This document shows positions 37,515 to 48,369 of a stretch of DNA of 64,000 bases, one piece after another. The first letter of the stretch is position 1; every line of letters starts with the position of its first letter. The position numbers and the translations under genes are program-made. A model generated the notes under the pieces. It worked only from the letters and a program-made list of their open reading frames with translations. It had not been told where the DNA came from and did no database searches. The stretch is from Micromussa lordhowensis (lineage: Eukaryota; Cnidaria; Anthozoa; Scleractinia; Lobophylliidae), in NCBI GenBank assembly GCA_964020085.1, contig OZ026607.1, forward strand, positions 21,188,606-21,252,605, read 5' to 3'.

Positions 37515-38500
37515 CATTCGCGCCAGGGTGTTTTTTCTGGCCTTCTGTTTGCAGGAGTTTGCCCTGGTCCCAACTTTGCAGAATTTCAGAAAACGCGCGC
37601 TGGGGGTCCCCTTGGCAAATTTGACATAGCTCGGCTCCACGGGCAGTTTAAGAGGCTCGGTTTGCAGCAAAATGTTGTGCTAGGTTGGCACTTGGAGGAA
37701 ATTCTAGTTAGAACATGCTGGCATTCGCGCCAGAGTGTTTTTTCTGGCCTTCTCTTTGCAGAAGTTTGCCCTGGTCCCAACTTTGCAGAATTTCAGAAAA
37801 CGCGCGCTGGGGGTCCCCTTGGCAAATTTGACATAGCTCGGCTCCACGGGCACTTTAAGAGGCGCGGTTTGCAGCAAAATGTTGTGCTAGGTTGGCACTT
37901 GAAGGAAATCCTAGTTAGAACATGCTGGCATTCGCGCCAGGGTGTTTTTTCTGGCCTTCTTTTTGCAGGAGTTTGCCCTGGTCCCAACTTTGCAGAATTT
38001 CAGAAAACGCGCGCTGGGGGTCCCCTTGGCAAATTTGACATAGCTCGGCTCCACGGGCAGTTTAAGAGGCTCGGTTTGCAGCAAAATGTTGTGCTAGGTT
38101 GGCACTTGGAGGAAATTGTAGTTAGAACATGCTGGCATTCGCGCCAGAGTGTTTTTTCTGGCCTTCTCTTTGCAGAAGTTTGCCCTGGTCCCAACTTTGC
38201 AGAATTTCAGAAAACGCGCGCTGGGGGTCCCCTTGGCAAATTTGACATAGCTCGGCTCCACGGGCACTTTAAGAGGCGCGGTTTGCAGCAAAATGTTGTG
38301 CTAGGTTGGCACTTAAAGGAAATCGTAGTTAGAACATGCTGGCATTCGCGCCAGGGTGTTTTTTCTGGCCTTCTTTTTGCAAGAGTTTGCCCTGGTCCCA
38401 ACTTTGCAGAATTTCAGAAAACGCGCGCTGGGGGTCCCCTTGGCAAATTTGACATAGCTCGGCTCCACGGGCACTTTAAGAGGCGCGGTTTGCAGCAAAA
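36344..38500. repeat. Monomer pair at 9-monomer spacing (1,863 bp)
   Basis: The monomer with aaatcgtagttagaac and tgcaagag at 36,344-36,540 recurs at 38,207-38,401, exactly 1,863 bp away, with little else in between conserved at that offset. Confidence 0.7.
37078..37284 (+). repeat. Representative A-type monomer (207 bp) with its internal landmarks
   Basis: This unit is close to the A consensus and shows the anatomy. Positions 5-6 (37,082-37,083) are the hypervariable dinucleotide. A dyad ctggc-N6-gccag lies at 37,097-37,112. A T6 run and a pyrimidine-rich stretch ending in ttttgcag|g lie at 37,117-37,141. The motif tttgcag occurs three times (near 37,134, 37,161 and 37,247). The block cgcgcgc-tgggggtcccc contains ggggtcccc at 37,189-37,197. 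The 8-bp palindrome caaatttg is at 37,202-37,209, tttgcagcaaa (a dyad around one A) at 37,247-37,257, and gtgc-N7-gcac at 37,263-37,277. The monomer has nine CpGs and one BssHII-type gcgcgc. No TATA-like box, AATAAA signal, or matching pair of Pol III A and B boxes is evident. Confidence 0.95.
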
Positions 38501-39030
38501 GTTTGTGCTAGGTTGGCACTTGAAGGAAATGCTAGTTAGAACATGCTGGCATTCGCGCCAGGGTGTTTTTTCCGGCCTTCTTTTTGCAGGAGTTTGCCCT
38601 GGTCCCAACTTTGCAGAATTTCAGAAAACGCGCGCTGGGGGTCCCCTTGGCAAATTTGACATAGCTCGGCTCCACGGGCACTTTAAGAGGCGCGGTTTGC
38701 AGCAAAATGTTGTGCTAGGTTGGCACTTGGAGGACATTTTAGTTAAAACATGCTAACATTCGCGCCAGGGTGTTTTTTCTGGCCTTCTTTTTGCAGGAGT
38801 TTGCCCTGGTCCCAACTTTGCAGAATTTCAGAAAACGCGCGCTGGGGGTCCCCTTGGCAAATTTGACATAGCTCGGCTCCACGGGCACTTTAAGAGGCGC
38901 GGTTTGCAGCAAAATGTTGTGCTAGGTTGGCACTTGGAGGAAATTCTAGTTAGAACATGCTGGCATTCGCGCCAGAGTGTTTTTTCTGGCCTTCTCTTTG
39001 CAGAAGTTTGCCCTGGTCCCAACTTTGCAG
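37160..39030. repeat. Dimer-spaced group (414 bp) with cagagtg/cagaag monomer
   Basis: A monomer with cacttggagg, gccagagtg and cttctctttgcagaag appears near 37,280, 37,690, 38,105 and 38,935, at steps of 414, 414 and 828 bp. A partner monomer with gggcagtttaagaggctcgg lies near 37,645, 38,057 and 39,298. The pattern is a dimer unit in which single members have since been replaced. Confidence 0.82.
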
Positions 39031-39989
39031 AATTTCAGAAAACGCGCGCTGGGGGTCCCCTTGGCAAATTTGACATAGCTCGGCTCCACGGGCACTTTAA
39101 GAGGCGCGGTTTGCAGCAAAATGTTGTGCTAGGTTGGCACTTGAAGGAAATGCTAGTTAGACCATGCTGGCATTCGCGCCAGGGTGTTTTTTCTGGCCTT
39201 CTTTTTGCAGGAGTTTGCCCTGGTCCCAACTTTGCAGAATTTCAGAAAACGCGCGCTGGGGGTCCCCTTGGCAAATTTGACATAGCTCGGCTCCACGGGC
39301 AGTTTAAGAGGCTCGGTTTGCAGCAAAATGTTGTGCTAGGTTGGCACTTGAAGGAAATTTTAGTTAGAACATGCTGGCATTCGCGCCAGGGTGTTTTTTC
39401 TGGCCTTCTTTTTGCAGGAGTTTGCCCTGGTTCCAACTTTGCAGAATTTCAGAAAACGCGCGCTGGGGGTCCCCTAGGCAAATTTGACATAGCTCGGCTC
39501 CACGGGCACTTTAAGAGGCGCGGTTTGCAGCAAAATGTTGTGCTAGGTTGGCACTTGGAGGAAATTTTAGTTAAAACATGCTGACATGCGCGTCAGGGTG
39601 TTTTTTCTGGCCTTCTTTTTGCAGGAGTTTGCCCTGGTCCCAACTTTGCAGAATTTCAGAAAACGCGCGCTGGGGGTCCCCTTGGCAAATTTGACATAGC
39701 TCGGCTCCACGGGCACTTTAAGAGGCGCGGTTTCCAGCAAAATGTTGTGCTAGGTTGGCACTTGGAGGAAATTGTAGTTAGAACATGCTGGCATTCGCGC
39801 CAGGGTGTTTTTTCTGGCCTTCTTTTTGCAGAAGTTTGCCCTGGTCCCAACTTTGCAGAATTTCAGAAAACGCGCGCTGGGGGTCCCCTTGGCAAATTTG
39901 ACATAGCTCGGCTCCACGGGCACTTTAAGAGGCGCGGTTTGCAGCAAAATGTTGTGCTAGGTTGGCACTTGAAGGAAATTTTAGTTAGA

Positions 39990-42900
39990 ACATGCTGGCA
40001 TTCGCGCCAGGGTGTTTTTTCTGGCCTTCTTTTTGCAGGAGTTTGCCCTGGTCCCAACTTTGCAGAATTTCAGAAAACGCGCGCTAGGGGTCCCCTTGGC
40101 AAATTTGACATAGCTCGGCTCCACGGGCACTTTAAGAGGCGCGGTTTGCAGCAAAATGTTGTGCTAGGTCAACACTTGAAGGAAATGCTAGTTAGAATAT
40201 GCTGGCATTCGCGCCAGGGTGTTTTTTTCCGGCCGTTTTTTTTGCAGGAGTTTGCCCTGGTCCCAACTTTGCAGAATTTCAGAAAACGCGCACTGGGGGT
40301 CCCCTTGGCAAATTTGACATAGCTCGGCTCCACGGGCACTTTAAGAGGCGCGGTTTGCAGCAAAATGTTGTGCTAGGTTGGCACTTGAAGGAAATTGTAG
40401 TTAGAACATGCTGGCATTCGCGCCAGCGTGTTTTCTCTGGCCTTCTTTTTGCAGGAGTTTGCCCTGGTCCCAACTTTGCAGAATTTCAGAAAACGCGCGC
40501 TGGGGGTCCCCTTGGCAAATTTGACATAGCTCGGCTCCACGGGCACTTTAAGAGGCGCGGTTTGCAGCAAAATGTTGTGCTAGGTTGGCAGTTGAAGGAA
40601 ATGCTAGTTAGAACATGCTGGCATTCGCGCCAAGGTGTTTTTTCTGGCCTTCTTTTTGCAGGAGTTTGCCCTGGTCCCAACTTTGCAGAATTTCAGAAAA
40701 CGCGCGCTGGGGTCCCCTTGGCAAATTTGACATAGCTCGGCTCCACGAACACTTTAAGAGGCGCGATTTGCAGCAAAATGTTGTGCTAGGTTGGCACTTG
40801 AAGGAAATTCTAGTTAAAACATGCTGGCATTCGCGCCAAGGTGTTTTTTCTGGCCTTCTTTTTGCAGAAGTTTGCCCTGGTCCCAACTTTGCAGAATTTC
40901 AGAAAACGCGCGCTGGGGGTCCCCTTGGCAAATTTGACATAGCTCGGCTCCACGGGCACTTTAAGAGGCGACGTTTGCAGCAAAATGTTGTGCTAGGTTG
41001 GCACTTGAAGGAAATCCTAGTTAAAACATGCTGACATTCGCGCCAGGGTGTTTTTTCTGGCCTTCTTTTTGCAGGAGTTTGCCCTGGTCCCAACTTTGCA
41101 GAATTTCAGAAAACGCGCGCTGGGGGTCCCCTTGGCAAATTTGACATAGCTCGGCTCCACGGGCACTTTAAGAGGCGCGGTTTGCAGCAAAATGTTGTGC
41201 TAGGTTGGCACTTGAAGGAAATTGTAGTAAGAACATGCTGGCGTTCGCGCCAGGGTGTTTTTTCTGGCCTTATTTTTGCAGGAGTTTGCCCTGGTCCCAA
41301 CTTTGCAGAATTTCAGAAAACGCGCGCTGGGGGTCCCCTTGGCAAATTTGACATAGCTCGGCTCCACGGGCACTTTAAGAGGCGCGGTTTGCAGCAAAAT
41401 GTTGTGCTAGGTTAACACTTGAAGGAAATCTTAGTTAAAACATGCTGGCATTCGCGCCAGGGTGTTTTTTCGGGCGGTTTTTTTTTGCAGGAGTTTGCCC
41501 TGGTCCCAACTTTGCAGAATTTCAGAAAACGCGCGCTGGGGGTCCCCTTGGCAAATTTGACATAGCTCGGCTCCACGGGCACTTTAAGAGGCGCGGTTTG
41601 CAGCAAAATGTTGTGCTAGGTTGACACTTGAAGAAAATCGTAGTTAAAACATGCTGGCATTCGCGCCAGGGTGTTTTTTCTGGCCTTCTTTTTGCAGGAG
41701 TTTGTCCTGGTCCCAACTTTGCAGAATTTCAGAAAACGCGCGCTGGGGGTCCCCTTGGCAAATTTGCCATAGCTCGGCTCCACGGGCAATTTAAGAGGCG
41801 CGGTTTGCAGCAAAATGTTGTGCTAGGTTGGCACTAGAAGGAAATCTTAGTTAGGACATGCTGGCATTCGCGCCAGGGTGTTTTTTCTGGCCTTCTTTTT
41901 GCAGGAGTTTGCCCTGGTCCCAACTTTGCAGAATTTCAGAAAACGCGCGCTAGGGGTCCCCTTGGCAAATTTGACATAGCTCGGCTCCACGGGCACTTTA
42001 AGAGGCGCGGTTTGCAGCAAAATGTTGTGCTAGGTCAACACTTGAAGGAAATGCTAGTTAGAATATGCTGGCATTCGCGCCAGGGTGTTTTTTTCCGGCC
42101 GTTTTTTTTGCAGGAGTTTGCCCTGGTCCCAACTTTGCAGAATTTCAGAAAACGCGCACTGGGGGTCCCCTTGGCAAATTTGACATAGCTCGGCTCCACG
42201 GGCACTTTAAGAGGCGCGGTTTGCAGCAAAATGTTGTGCTAGGTTGGCACTTGAAGGAAATTGTAGTTAGAACATGCTGGCATTCGCGCCAGCGTGTTTT
42301 CTCTGGCCTTCTTTTTGCAGGAGTTTGCCCTGGTCCCAACTTTGCAGAATTTCAGAAAACGCGCGCTGGGGGTCCCCTTGGCAAATTTGACATAGCTCGG
42401 CTCCACGGGCACTTTAAGAGGCGCGGTTTGCAGCAAAATGTTGTGCTAGGTTGGCAGTTGAAGGAAATCCTAGTTAGAACATGCTGGCATTCGCGCCAAG
42501 GTGTTTTTTCTGGCCTTCTTTTTGCAGGAGTTTGCCCTGGTCCCAACTTTGCAGAATTTCAGAAAACGCGCGCTGGGGTCCCCTTGGCAAATTTGACATA
42601 GCTCGGCTCCACGAACACTTTAAGAGGCGCGATTTGCAGCAAAATGTTGTGCTAGGTTGGCACTTGAAGGAAATTCTAGTTAAAACATGCTGGCATTCGC
42701 GCCAAGGTGTTTTTTCTGGCCTTCTTTTTGCAGAAGTTTGCCCTGGTCCCAACTTTGCAGAATTTCAGAAAACGCGCGCTGGGGGTCCCCTTGGCAAATT
42801 TGACATAGCTCGGCTCCACGGGCACTTTAAGAGGCGAGGTTTGCAGCAAAATGTTGTGCTAGGTTGGCACTTGAAGGAAATCCTAGTTAAAACATGCTGA

Positions 42901-43733
42901 CATTCGCGCCAGGGTGTTTTTTCTGGCCTTCTTTTTGCAGGAGTTTGCCCTGGTCCCAACTTTGCAGAATTTCAGAAAACGCGCGCTGGGGGTTCCCTTG
43001 GCAAATTTGACATAGCTCGGCTCCACGGGCACTTTAAGAGGCGCGGTTTGCAGCAAAATGTTGTGCTAGGTTGGCACTTGAAGGAAATCGTAGTAAGAAC
43101 ATGCTGGCGTTCGCGCCAGGGTGTTTTTTCTGGCCTTATTTTTGCAGGAGTTTGCCCTGGTCCCAACTTTGCAGAATTTCAGAAAACGCGCGCTGGGGGT
43201 CCCCTTGGCAAATTTGACATAGCTCGGCTCCACGGGCACTTTAAGAGGCGCGGTTTGCAGCAAAATGTTGTGCTAGGTTAACACTTGAAGGAAATCTTAG
43301 TTAAAACATGCTGGCATTCGCGCCAGGGTGTTTTTTCGGGCGGTTTTTTTTTGCAGGAGTTTGCCCTGGTCCCAACTTTGCAGAATTTCAGAAAACGCGC
43401 GCTGGGGGTCCCCTTGGCAAATTTGACATAGCTCGGCTCCACGGGCACTTTAAGAGGCGCGGTTTGCAGCAAAATGTTGTGCTAGGTTGACACTTGAAGA
43501 AAATCGTAGTTAAAACATGCTGGCATTCGCGCCAGGGTGTTTTTTCTGGCCTTCTTTTTGCAGGAGTTTGTCCTGGTCCCAACTTTGCAGAATTTCAGAA
43601 AACGCGCGCTGGGGGTCCCCTTGGCAAATTTGCCATAGCTCGGCTCCACGGGCAATTTAAGAGGCGCGGTTTGCAGCAAAATGTTGTGCTAGGTTGGCAC
43701 TAGAAGGAAATCTTAGTTAGGACATGCTGGCAT
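39990..43733. repeat. Tandem 9-monomer (1,866 bp) duplication, nearly identical copies
   Basis: Copy 1 is about 39,990-41,866 and copy 2 about 41,867-43,733, at a constant offset of 1,866 bp (9 x 207 + 3). Shared markers are gcgctaggggtcccc (40,083/41,949), gtcaacactt, agaatatgctgg, ttccggccgtt, cgcgcactggg, gccagcgtg, ttggcagttg, gctggggtcccc, cacgaacac with gcgatttgc, gtagtaagaac, ccttatttttgc, gttaacactt, ttttcgggcgg, gtttgtcctgg, tttgccatag and cactagaagg. About four differences are visible (for example aaatgctag/aaatcctag near 40,606/42,472). A third partial start (ttccggccgtt) follows at 43,750. Confidence 0.92.
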
Positions 43734-44180
43734 TTGGGCCAGGGTGTTTTTTCCGGCCGTTTTTTTTGCAGGAGTTTGCCCTGGTCCCAACTTTGCAGAA
43801 TTTCAGAAAACGCGCGCTGGGGGTCCCCTTGGCAAATTTGACATAGCTCGGCTCCACGGGCACTTTAAGAGGCGCGGTTTGCAGCAAAATGTTCTGCTAG
43901 GTTGGCACTTGAAGGAAATCCTAGTTAAAATATGCTGGCATTCGCGCCAGGGTGTTTTTTCTGGCCTTCTTTTTGCAGGAGTTTGCAATGGTCCCAACTT
44001 TGCAGAATTTCAGAAAACGCGCGCTGGGGGTCCCCTTGGCAAATTTGACATAGCTCGGCTCCACGGGCACTTTAAGAAGCGCGGTTTGAGGCAAAATGTT
44101 GTGCTAGGTTGGCACTTGAAGGAAATCTTAGTTAGAACATGCTGTCATTCGCGCCAGGGTGTTTTTTCTGGCCGTTTTTT
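40230..44180. repeat. Second cluster of ggccgtt-variant monomers
   Basis: The ccgtt form of the pyrimidine tract returns near 40,233, 42,098, 43,757 and 44,171, with the related cgggcggttttttttt form at about 41,471 and 43,337. It is mostly carried by the 1,866-bp duplicated unit. Confidence 0.75.
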
Positions 44181-45436
44181 TTGCAGGAGTTTGCCCTGGT
44201 CCCAACTTTGCAGAATTTCAGAAAACGCGCGCTGGGGGTCCCCTTGGCAAATTTGACATAGCTCGGCTCCACGGGCACTTTAAGAGGCGCGGTTTGCAGC
44301 AAAATGTTGTGCTAGGCTAGCACTTGAAGGAAATTCTAGTTAGAACATGCTGGCATTCGCGCCAGGGTGTTTTTTCTGGCCTTTTTTTTGCAGGAGTTTG
44401 CCCTGGTCCCAACTTTGCAGAATTTCAGAAAACGCGCGCTGGGGGTCCCCTTGGCAAATTTGACATAGCTCGGCTCCACGGGCACTTTAAGAGGCGCGGT
44501 TTGCAGCAAAATGTTGTGCTAGGTTGGCACTTGAAGGAAATTCTAGTTACAACATGCTGGCAATTGCGCCAGGGTTTTTTTTCTGGCCTTTTTTTTGCAG
44601 GAGTTTGCCCTGGTCCCAACTTTGCAGAATTTCAGAAAACGTGCGCTGGGGGTCCCCTTGGCAAATTTGACATAGCTCGGCTCCACGGGCACTTTAAGAG
44701 GCGCGGTTTGCAGCAAAATGTTGTGCTAGGTTGGCACTTGAAGGAAATCCTAGTTAGAACATGCTGGCATTCGCGCCAGGGTGTTTTTTCTGGCCTTCTT
44801 TTTGCAGGAGTTTGCCCTGGTCTTAACTTTGCAGAATTTCAGAAAACGCGCGCTGGGGGTCCCCTTGGCAAATTTGACATAGCTCGGCTCCACGGGCACT
44901 TTAAGAGGCGCGATTTGAAGCAAAACGTTGTGCTAGGTTGGCACTTGAAGGAAATTTTAGTTAGAACATGCTGGCATTCGCGCCAGGGTGTTTTTTCTGG
45001 CCTTCTTTTTGCAGGAGTTTGCCCTGGTCCCAACTTTGCAGAATTTCAGAAAACGCGCGCTGGGGGTCTCCTTGGCAAATTTGACATAGCTCGGCTCCAC
45101 GGGCACTTTAAGAGGCGCGGTTTGCAGGAAAATGTTGTGCTAGGTTGGCACTTGAAGGAAATTATAGTTAGAACATTCTGGCATTCGCGCCAGGGTGTTT
45201 TTTCTGGCCTTCTTTTTGCAGGAGTTTGCCCTGGTCCCAACTTTGCAGAATTTCAGAAAACACGCGCTGTGGTCCCCTTGGCAAATTTCCCATAGCTCGG
45301 CTCCACGAGCACTTTAAGAGGCGCGGTTTGCAGCAAAATGTTGTGCTAGGATAGCACTTGAAGGAAATCCTGGTTAGAACATGCTGGCATTCGCGCCAGG
45401 GTGTTTTTTCTGGCCTTCTTTTTGCAGGAGTTTGCC

Positions 45437-45552
45437 CTGGTCCCAACTTTGCAGAATTTCAGAAAACGCGCGCTGGGGGTCCCCTTGGCAAATTTGTGCT
45501 AGGTTCGCACTTGGAGGAAATCGTAGTTAGAACATGCTGGCATTCGCGCCAG
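45437..45552. repeat. Short monomer with a 54-bp internal deletion (153 bp)
   Basis: At 45,496/45,497 aaatttg runs directly into tgctaggttcgcac. The 54 bp from acatagctcgg to aaaatgttg are missing, which agrees with the 360-bp (not 414-bp) step between flanking monomer landmarks at 45,446 and 45,806. A 3-bp ttg is present at both ends of the lost segment, suggesting microhomology or replication slippage. It is the only copy of this deletion in the window. 54 is a multiple of 3, so the open frame is kept through it. Confidence 0.93.
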
Positions 45553-48369
45553 GGTGTTTTTTCTGGCCTTCTTTTTGCAGGAGTTTGCCCTGGTCCCAAC
45601 TTTGCAGAATTTCAGAAAACGCGCGCTGGGGGTCCCCTTGGCAAATTTGACATAGCTCGGCTCCACGGGCACTTTAAGAGGCGCGGTTTGCAGCAAAAAG
45701 TTGTGCTAAGTTGGCACTTGAACGAAATGTTAGTTAGAACATGCTGGCATTCGCGCCAGGGTGTTTTTTCTTGCCTTCTTTTTGCAGGAGTTTGCCCTGG
45801 TCCCAACTTTGCAGAATTTCAGAAAACGCGCGCTGGGGGTCCCCTTGGCAAATTTGACATAGCTCGGCTCCACAGGCACTTAAAGAAACGCGGTTTGCAG
45901 CAAAATGTTGTGCTAGGTTGGCACTTGAAGGAAATTTTAGTTAGAACATGCTGGCATTCGCGCCAGGGTGTTTTTTCTGGCCTTCTTTTTGCAGGAGTTT
46001 GCCCTGGTGCCAACTTTGCAGAATTTCAGAAAACGCGCGCTGGGGGTCTCCTTGGCAAATTTGACATAGCTCGGCTCCACGGGCACTTTAAGAGGCGCGG
46101 TTTGCAGCAAAATGTTGTGCTAGGTCGGCACTTGAAGCAAATTGTAGTTAAAACATGCTGGCATTCGCGCCAGGGTGTTTTTTCTGGCCTTTTTTTTGCA
46201 GGAGTTTGCCCTGGTCCCAACTTTGCAGAATTTCAGAAAACGCGCGCTGGGGGTCCCCTTGGCAAATTTGACATAGCTCGGCTCCACCGGCACTTTAAGA
46301 GGCGCGGTTTGCAGCAAAATGTTGTGCTAGGTTGGCACTTAAAGGCAATCCTAGTTAGAACATGCCGGCATTCGCGCCAGGGTGTTTTTTCTGGCCTTCT
46401 TATTGCAAGAGTTTTCCCTGGTCCCAACTTTGCAGAATTTCAGAAAACGCGCGCTGGGGGTCCCCTTGGCAAATTTGACATAGCTCGGCTCCACGGGCAC
46501 TTTAAGAGGCGCGGTTTGCAGCAAAATGTTGTGCTAGGTTGGCACTTGAAGAAAATTGTAGTTCAAACATGCTGGCATTCGCGCCAGGGTGTTTTTTCTG
46601 GCCTTCTCTTTGCAGGAGTTTGCCCTGGTCCCAACTTTGCAGAATTTCAGAAAACGCGCGCTGGGGGTCCCCTTGGCAAATTTGACATAGCTCGGGTCCA
46701 CGGGCACTTTAAGAGGCGCGGTTTGCAGCAAAATGTTGTGCTAGGTTTGCACTTGAAGGAAATCCTAGTTAAAACATGCTGGCATTCGCGCCAGGGTGTT
46801 TTTTCTGCCCTTCTTTTTGCAGGAGTTTTCCCTGGTCCCAACTTTGCAGAATTTCAGAAAACGCGCGCTGGGGGTCTCTTTGGCAAATTTGACATAGCTC
46901 GGCTCCACGGGCACTTTAAGAGGCGCGGTTTGCAGCAAAATGTTGTGCTAGGTTGGCACTTGAAGGAAATTTTAGTGAGGACATGATGGCATTCGTGCCA
47001 GGGTGTTTTTTCTGGCCTTCTTTTTGCAGGAGTTTGCCATGGTCCCAGCTTTGCAGAATTTCAGAAAAGGCGCGCTGGGGGTCCCCTTGGCAAATTTGAC
47101 ATAGCTCGGCTCCACGGGCACTTTAAGAGGCGCGGTTTGCAGCAAAATGTTGTGCTAGGTTGGCACTTGAAGGAAATTTAAGTGAGGACATGATAGCATT
47201 CGTGCCAGGGTGTTTTTCCTGGCCTTCTTTTTGCAGGAGTTTGCCATGGTCCCAGCTTTGCAGAATTTCAGAAAACGCGCGCTGGGGGTCCCCTTGGCAA
47301 ATTTGACATAGCTCGGCTCCACGGGCACTTTAAGAGGCGCGGTTTGCATCAAAATGTTGTGCTAGGTTGGCACTTGAAGGAAATTTTAGTGAGGACATGA
47401 TGGCATTCGCGCCAGGGTGTTTTTTCTGGCCTTCTTTTTGCAGGAGTTTGCCCTGGTCCCAGCTTTGCAGAATTTCAGAAAACGCGCGCTGGGGGTCCCC
47501 TTGGCAAATTTGACATAGCTCAGCTCCACGGGCACTTTAAGAGGCGCGGTTTCCAGCAAAATGTTGTGCTAGGTTAAAACTTGAAGGAAATTGTAGTGAA
47601 GACATAATGGCATTCGCGCCAGGGTGTTTTTTGTGGCCTTCTTTTTGCAGGAGTTTGGCCTGGTCCCAGCTTTGCAGAATTTCAGAAAACGCGCGCTGGG
47701 GGACGCCTTGGCAAATTTGACATAGCTCGGCTCCGCGGGCACTTTAAGAGGCGCAGTTTGCAGCAAAATGTTGTGCTAGGTTGGATCTTGAAGGAAATGC
47801 TAGTAAGGACATGATGGCATTCGTGCCAGGGTGTTTTTTTTGGCCTTCTTTTTGCAGGAGTTTGCCCTGGTCCCAGCTTTGCAGAATTTCAGAAAACGCG
47901 CGCTGCGGGTCCGCTTGGCAAATGTGACATAGCTCGGCTCCACGGGCACTTTAAGAGGCGCGGTTTGCAGCAAAATGTTGTGCTAGGTTGGCACTTGAAG
48001 GAAATTTTAGTGAGGACATGGTGGCATTCGTGCCAGGGTGTTTTTTCTGGCCTTCTTTTTGCAGGAGTTTGCCATGGTCCCAGCTTTGCAGAATTTCAGA
48101 AAACGCGCGCTGGGGGTCCCCTTGGCAAATTTGACATAGCTTGGCTCCACGGGCACTTTAAGAGACGCGGTTTGCAGAAAAATGTTGTGCTAGGTTGGCA
48201 CTTGAAGGAAATTCTAGTGAGGACATGATGGCATTCGCGCCAGGGTGTTTTTTCTGGCCTTCTTTTTGCAGGAGTTTGCCCTGGTCCCAGCTTTGCAGAA
48301 TTTCAGAAAACGCGCGCTGGGGGTCCCCTTGGCAAATTTGACATAGCTCGGCTCCACGGGCACTTTAAG

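Larger units (their letters stand above)
1..46973. repeat. Subfamily A section of the array (about 227 monomers)
   Basis: Nearly all monomers here carry agttagaacatgctgg (or the aaaac/caac forms) together with ccaactttgcag. Variation is mostly single substitutions plus T-run length changes. The section is patchy: short groups of neighbouring monomers share rare variants, and these groups reappear elsewhere as blocks. That is the expected result of repeated unequal exchange and gene conversion. Indels in this section are mostly gains, so the phase drifts by about +33 bp by 45 kb. A minority type with catgatggc plus gttttctctgg occurs near 6,230, 7,060, 7,265, 13,067, 17,827 and 19,072. Confidence 0.9.

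Noticed and set aside
45437..45552. Insertion or junction with non-satellite sequence at the short monomer
   Set aside because: Both sides are ordinary monomer sequence; the anomaly is a pure 54-bp loss.
46900..47100. Array end or unrelated second satellite at 47 kb
   Set aside because: Period, orientation and most of the monomer are unchanged across the junction; only diagnostic bases switch, so this is a subfamily boundary of one array.
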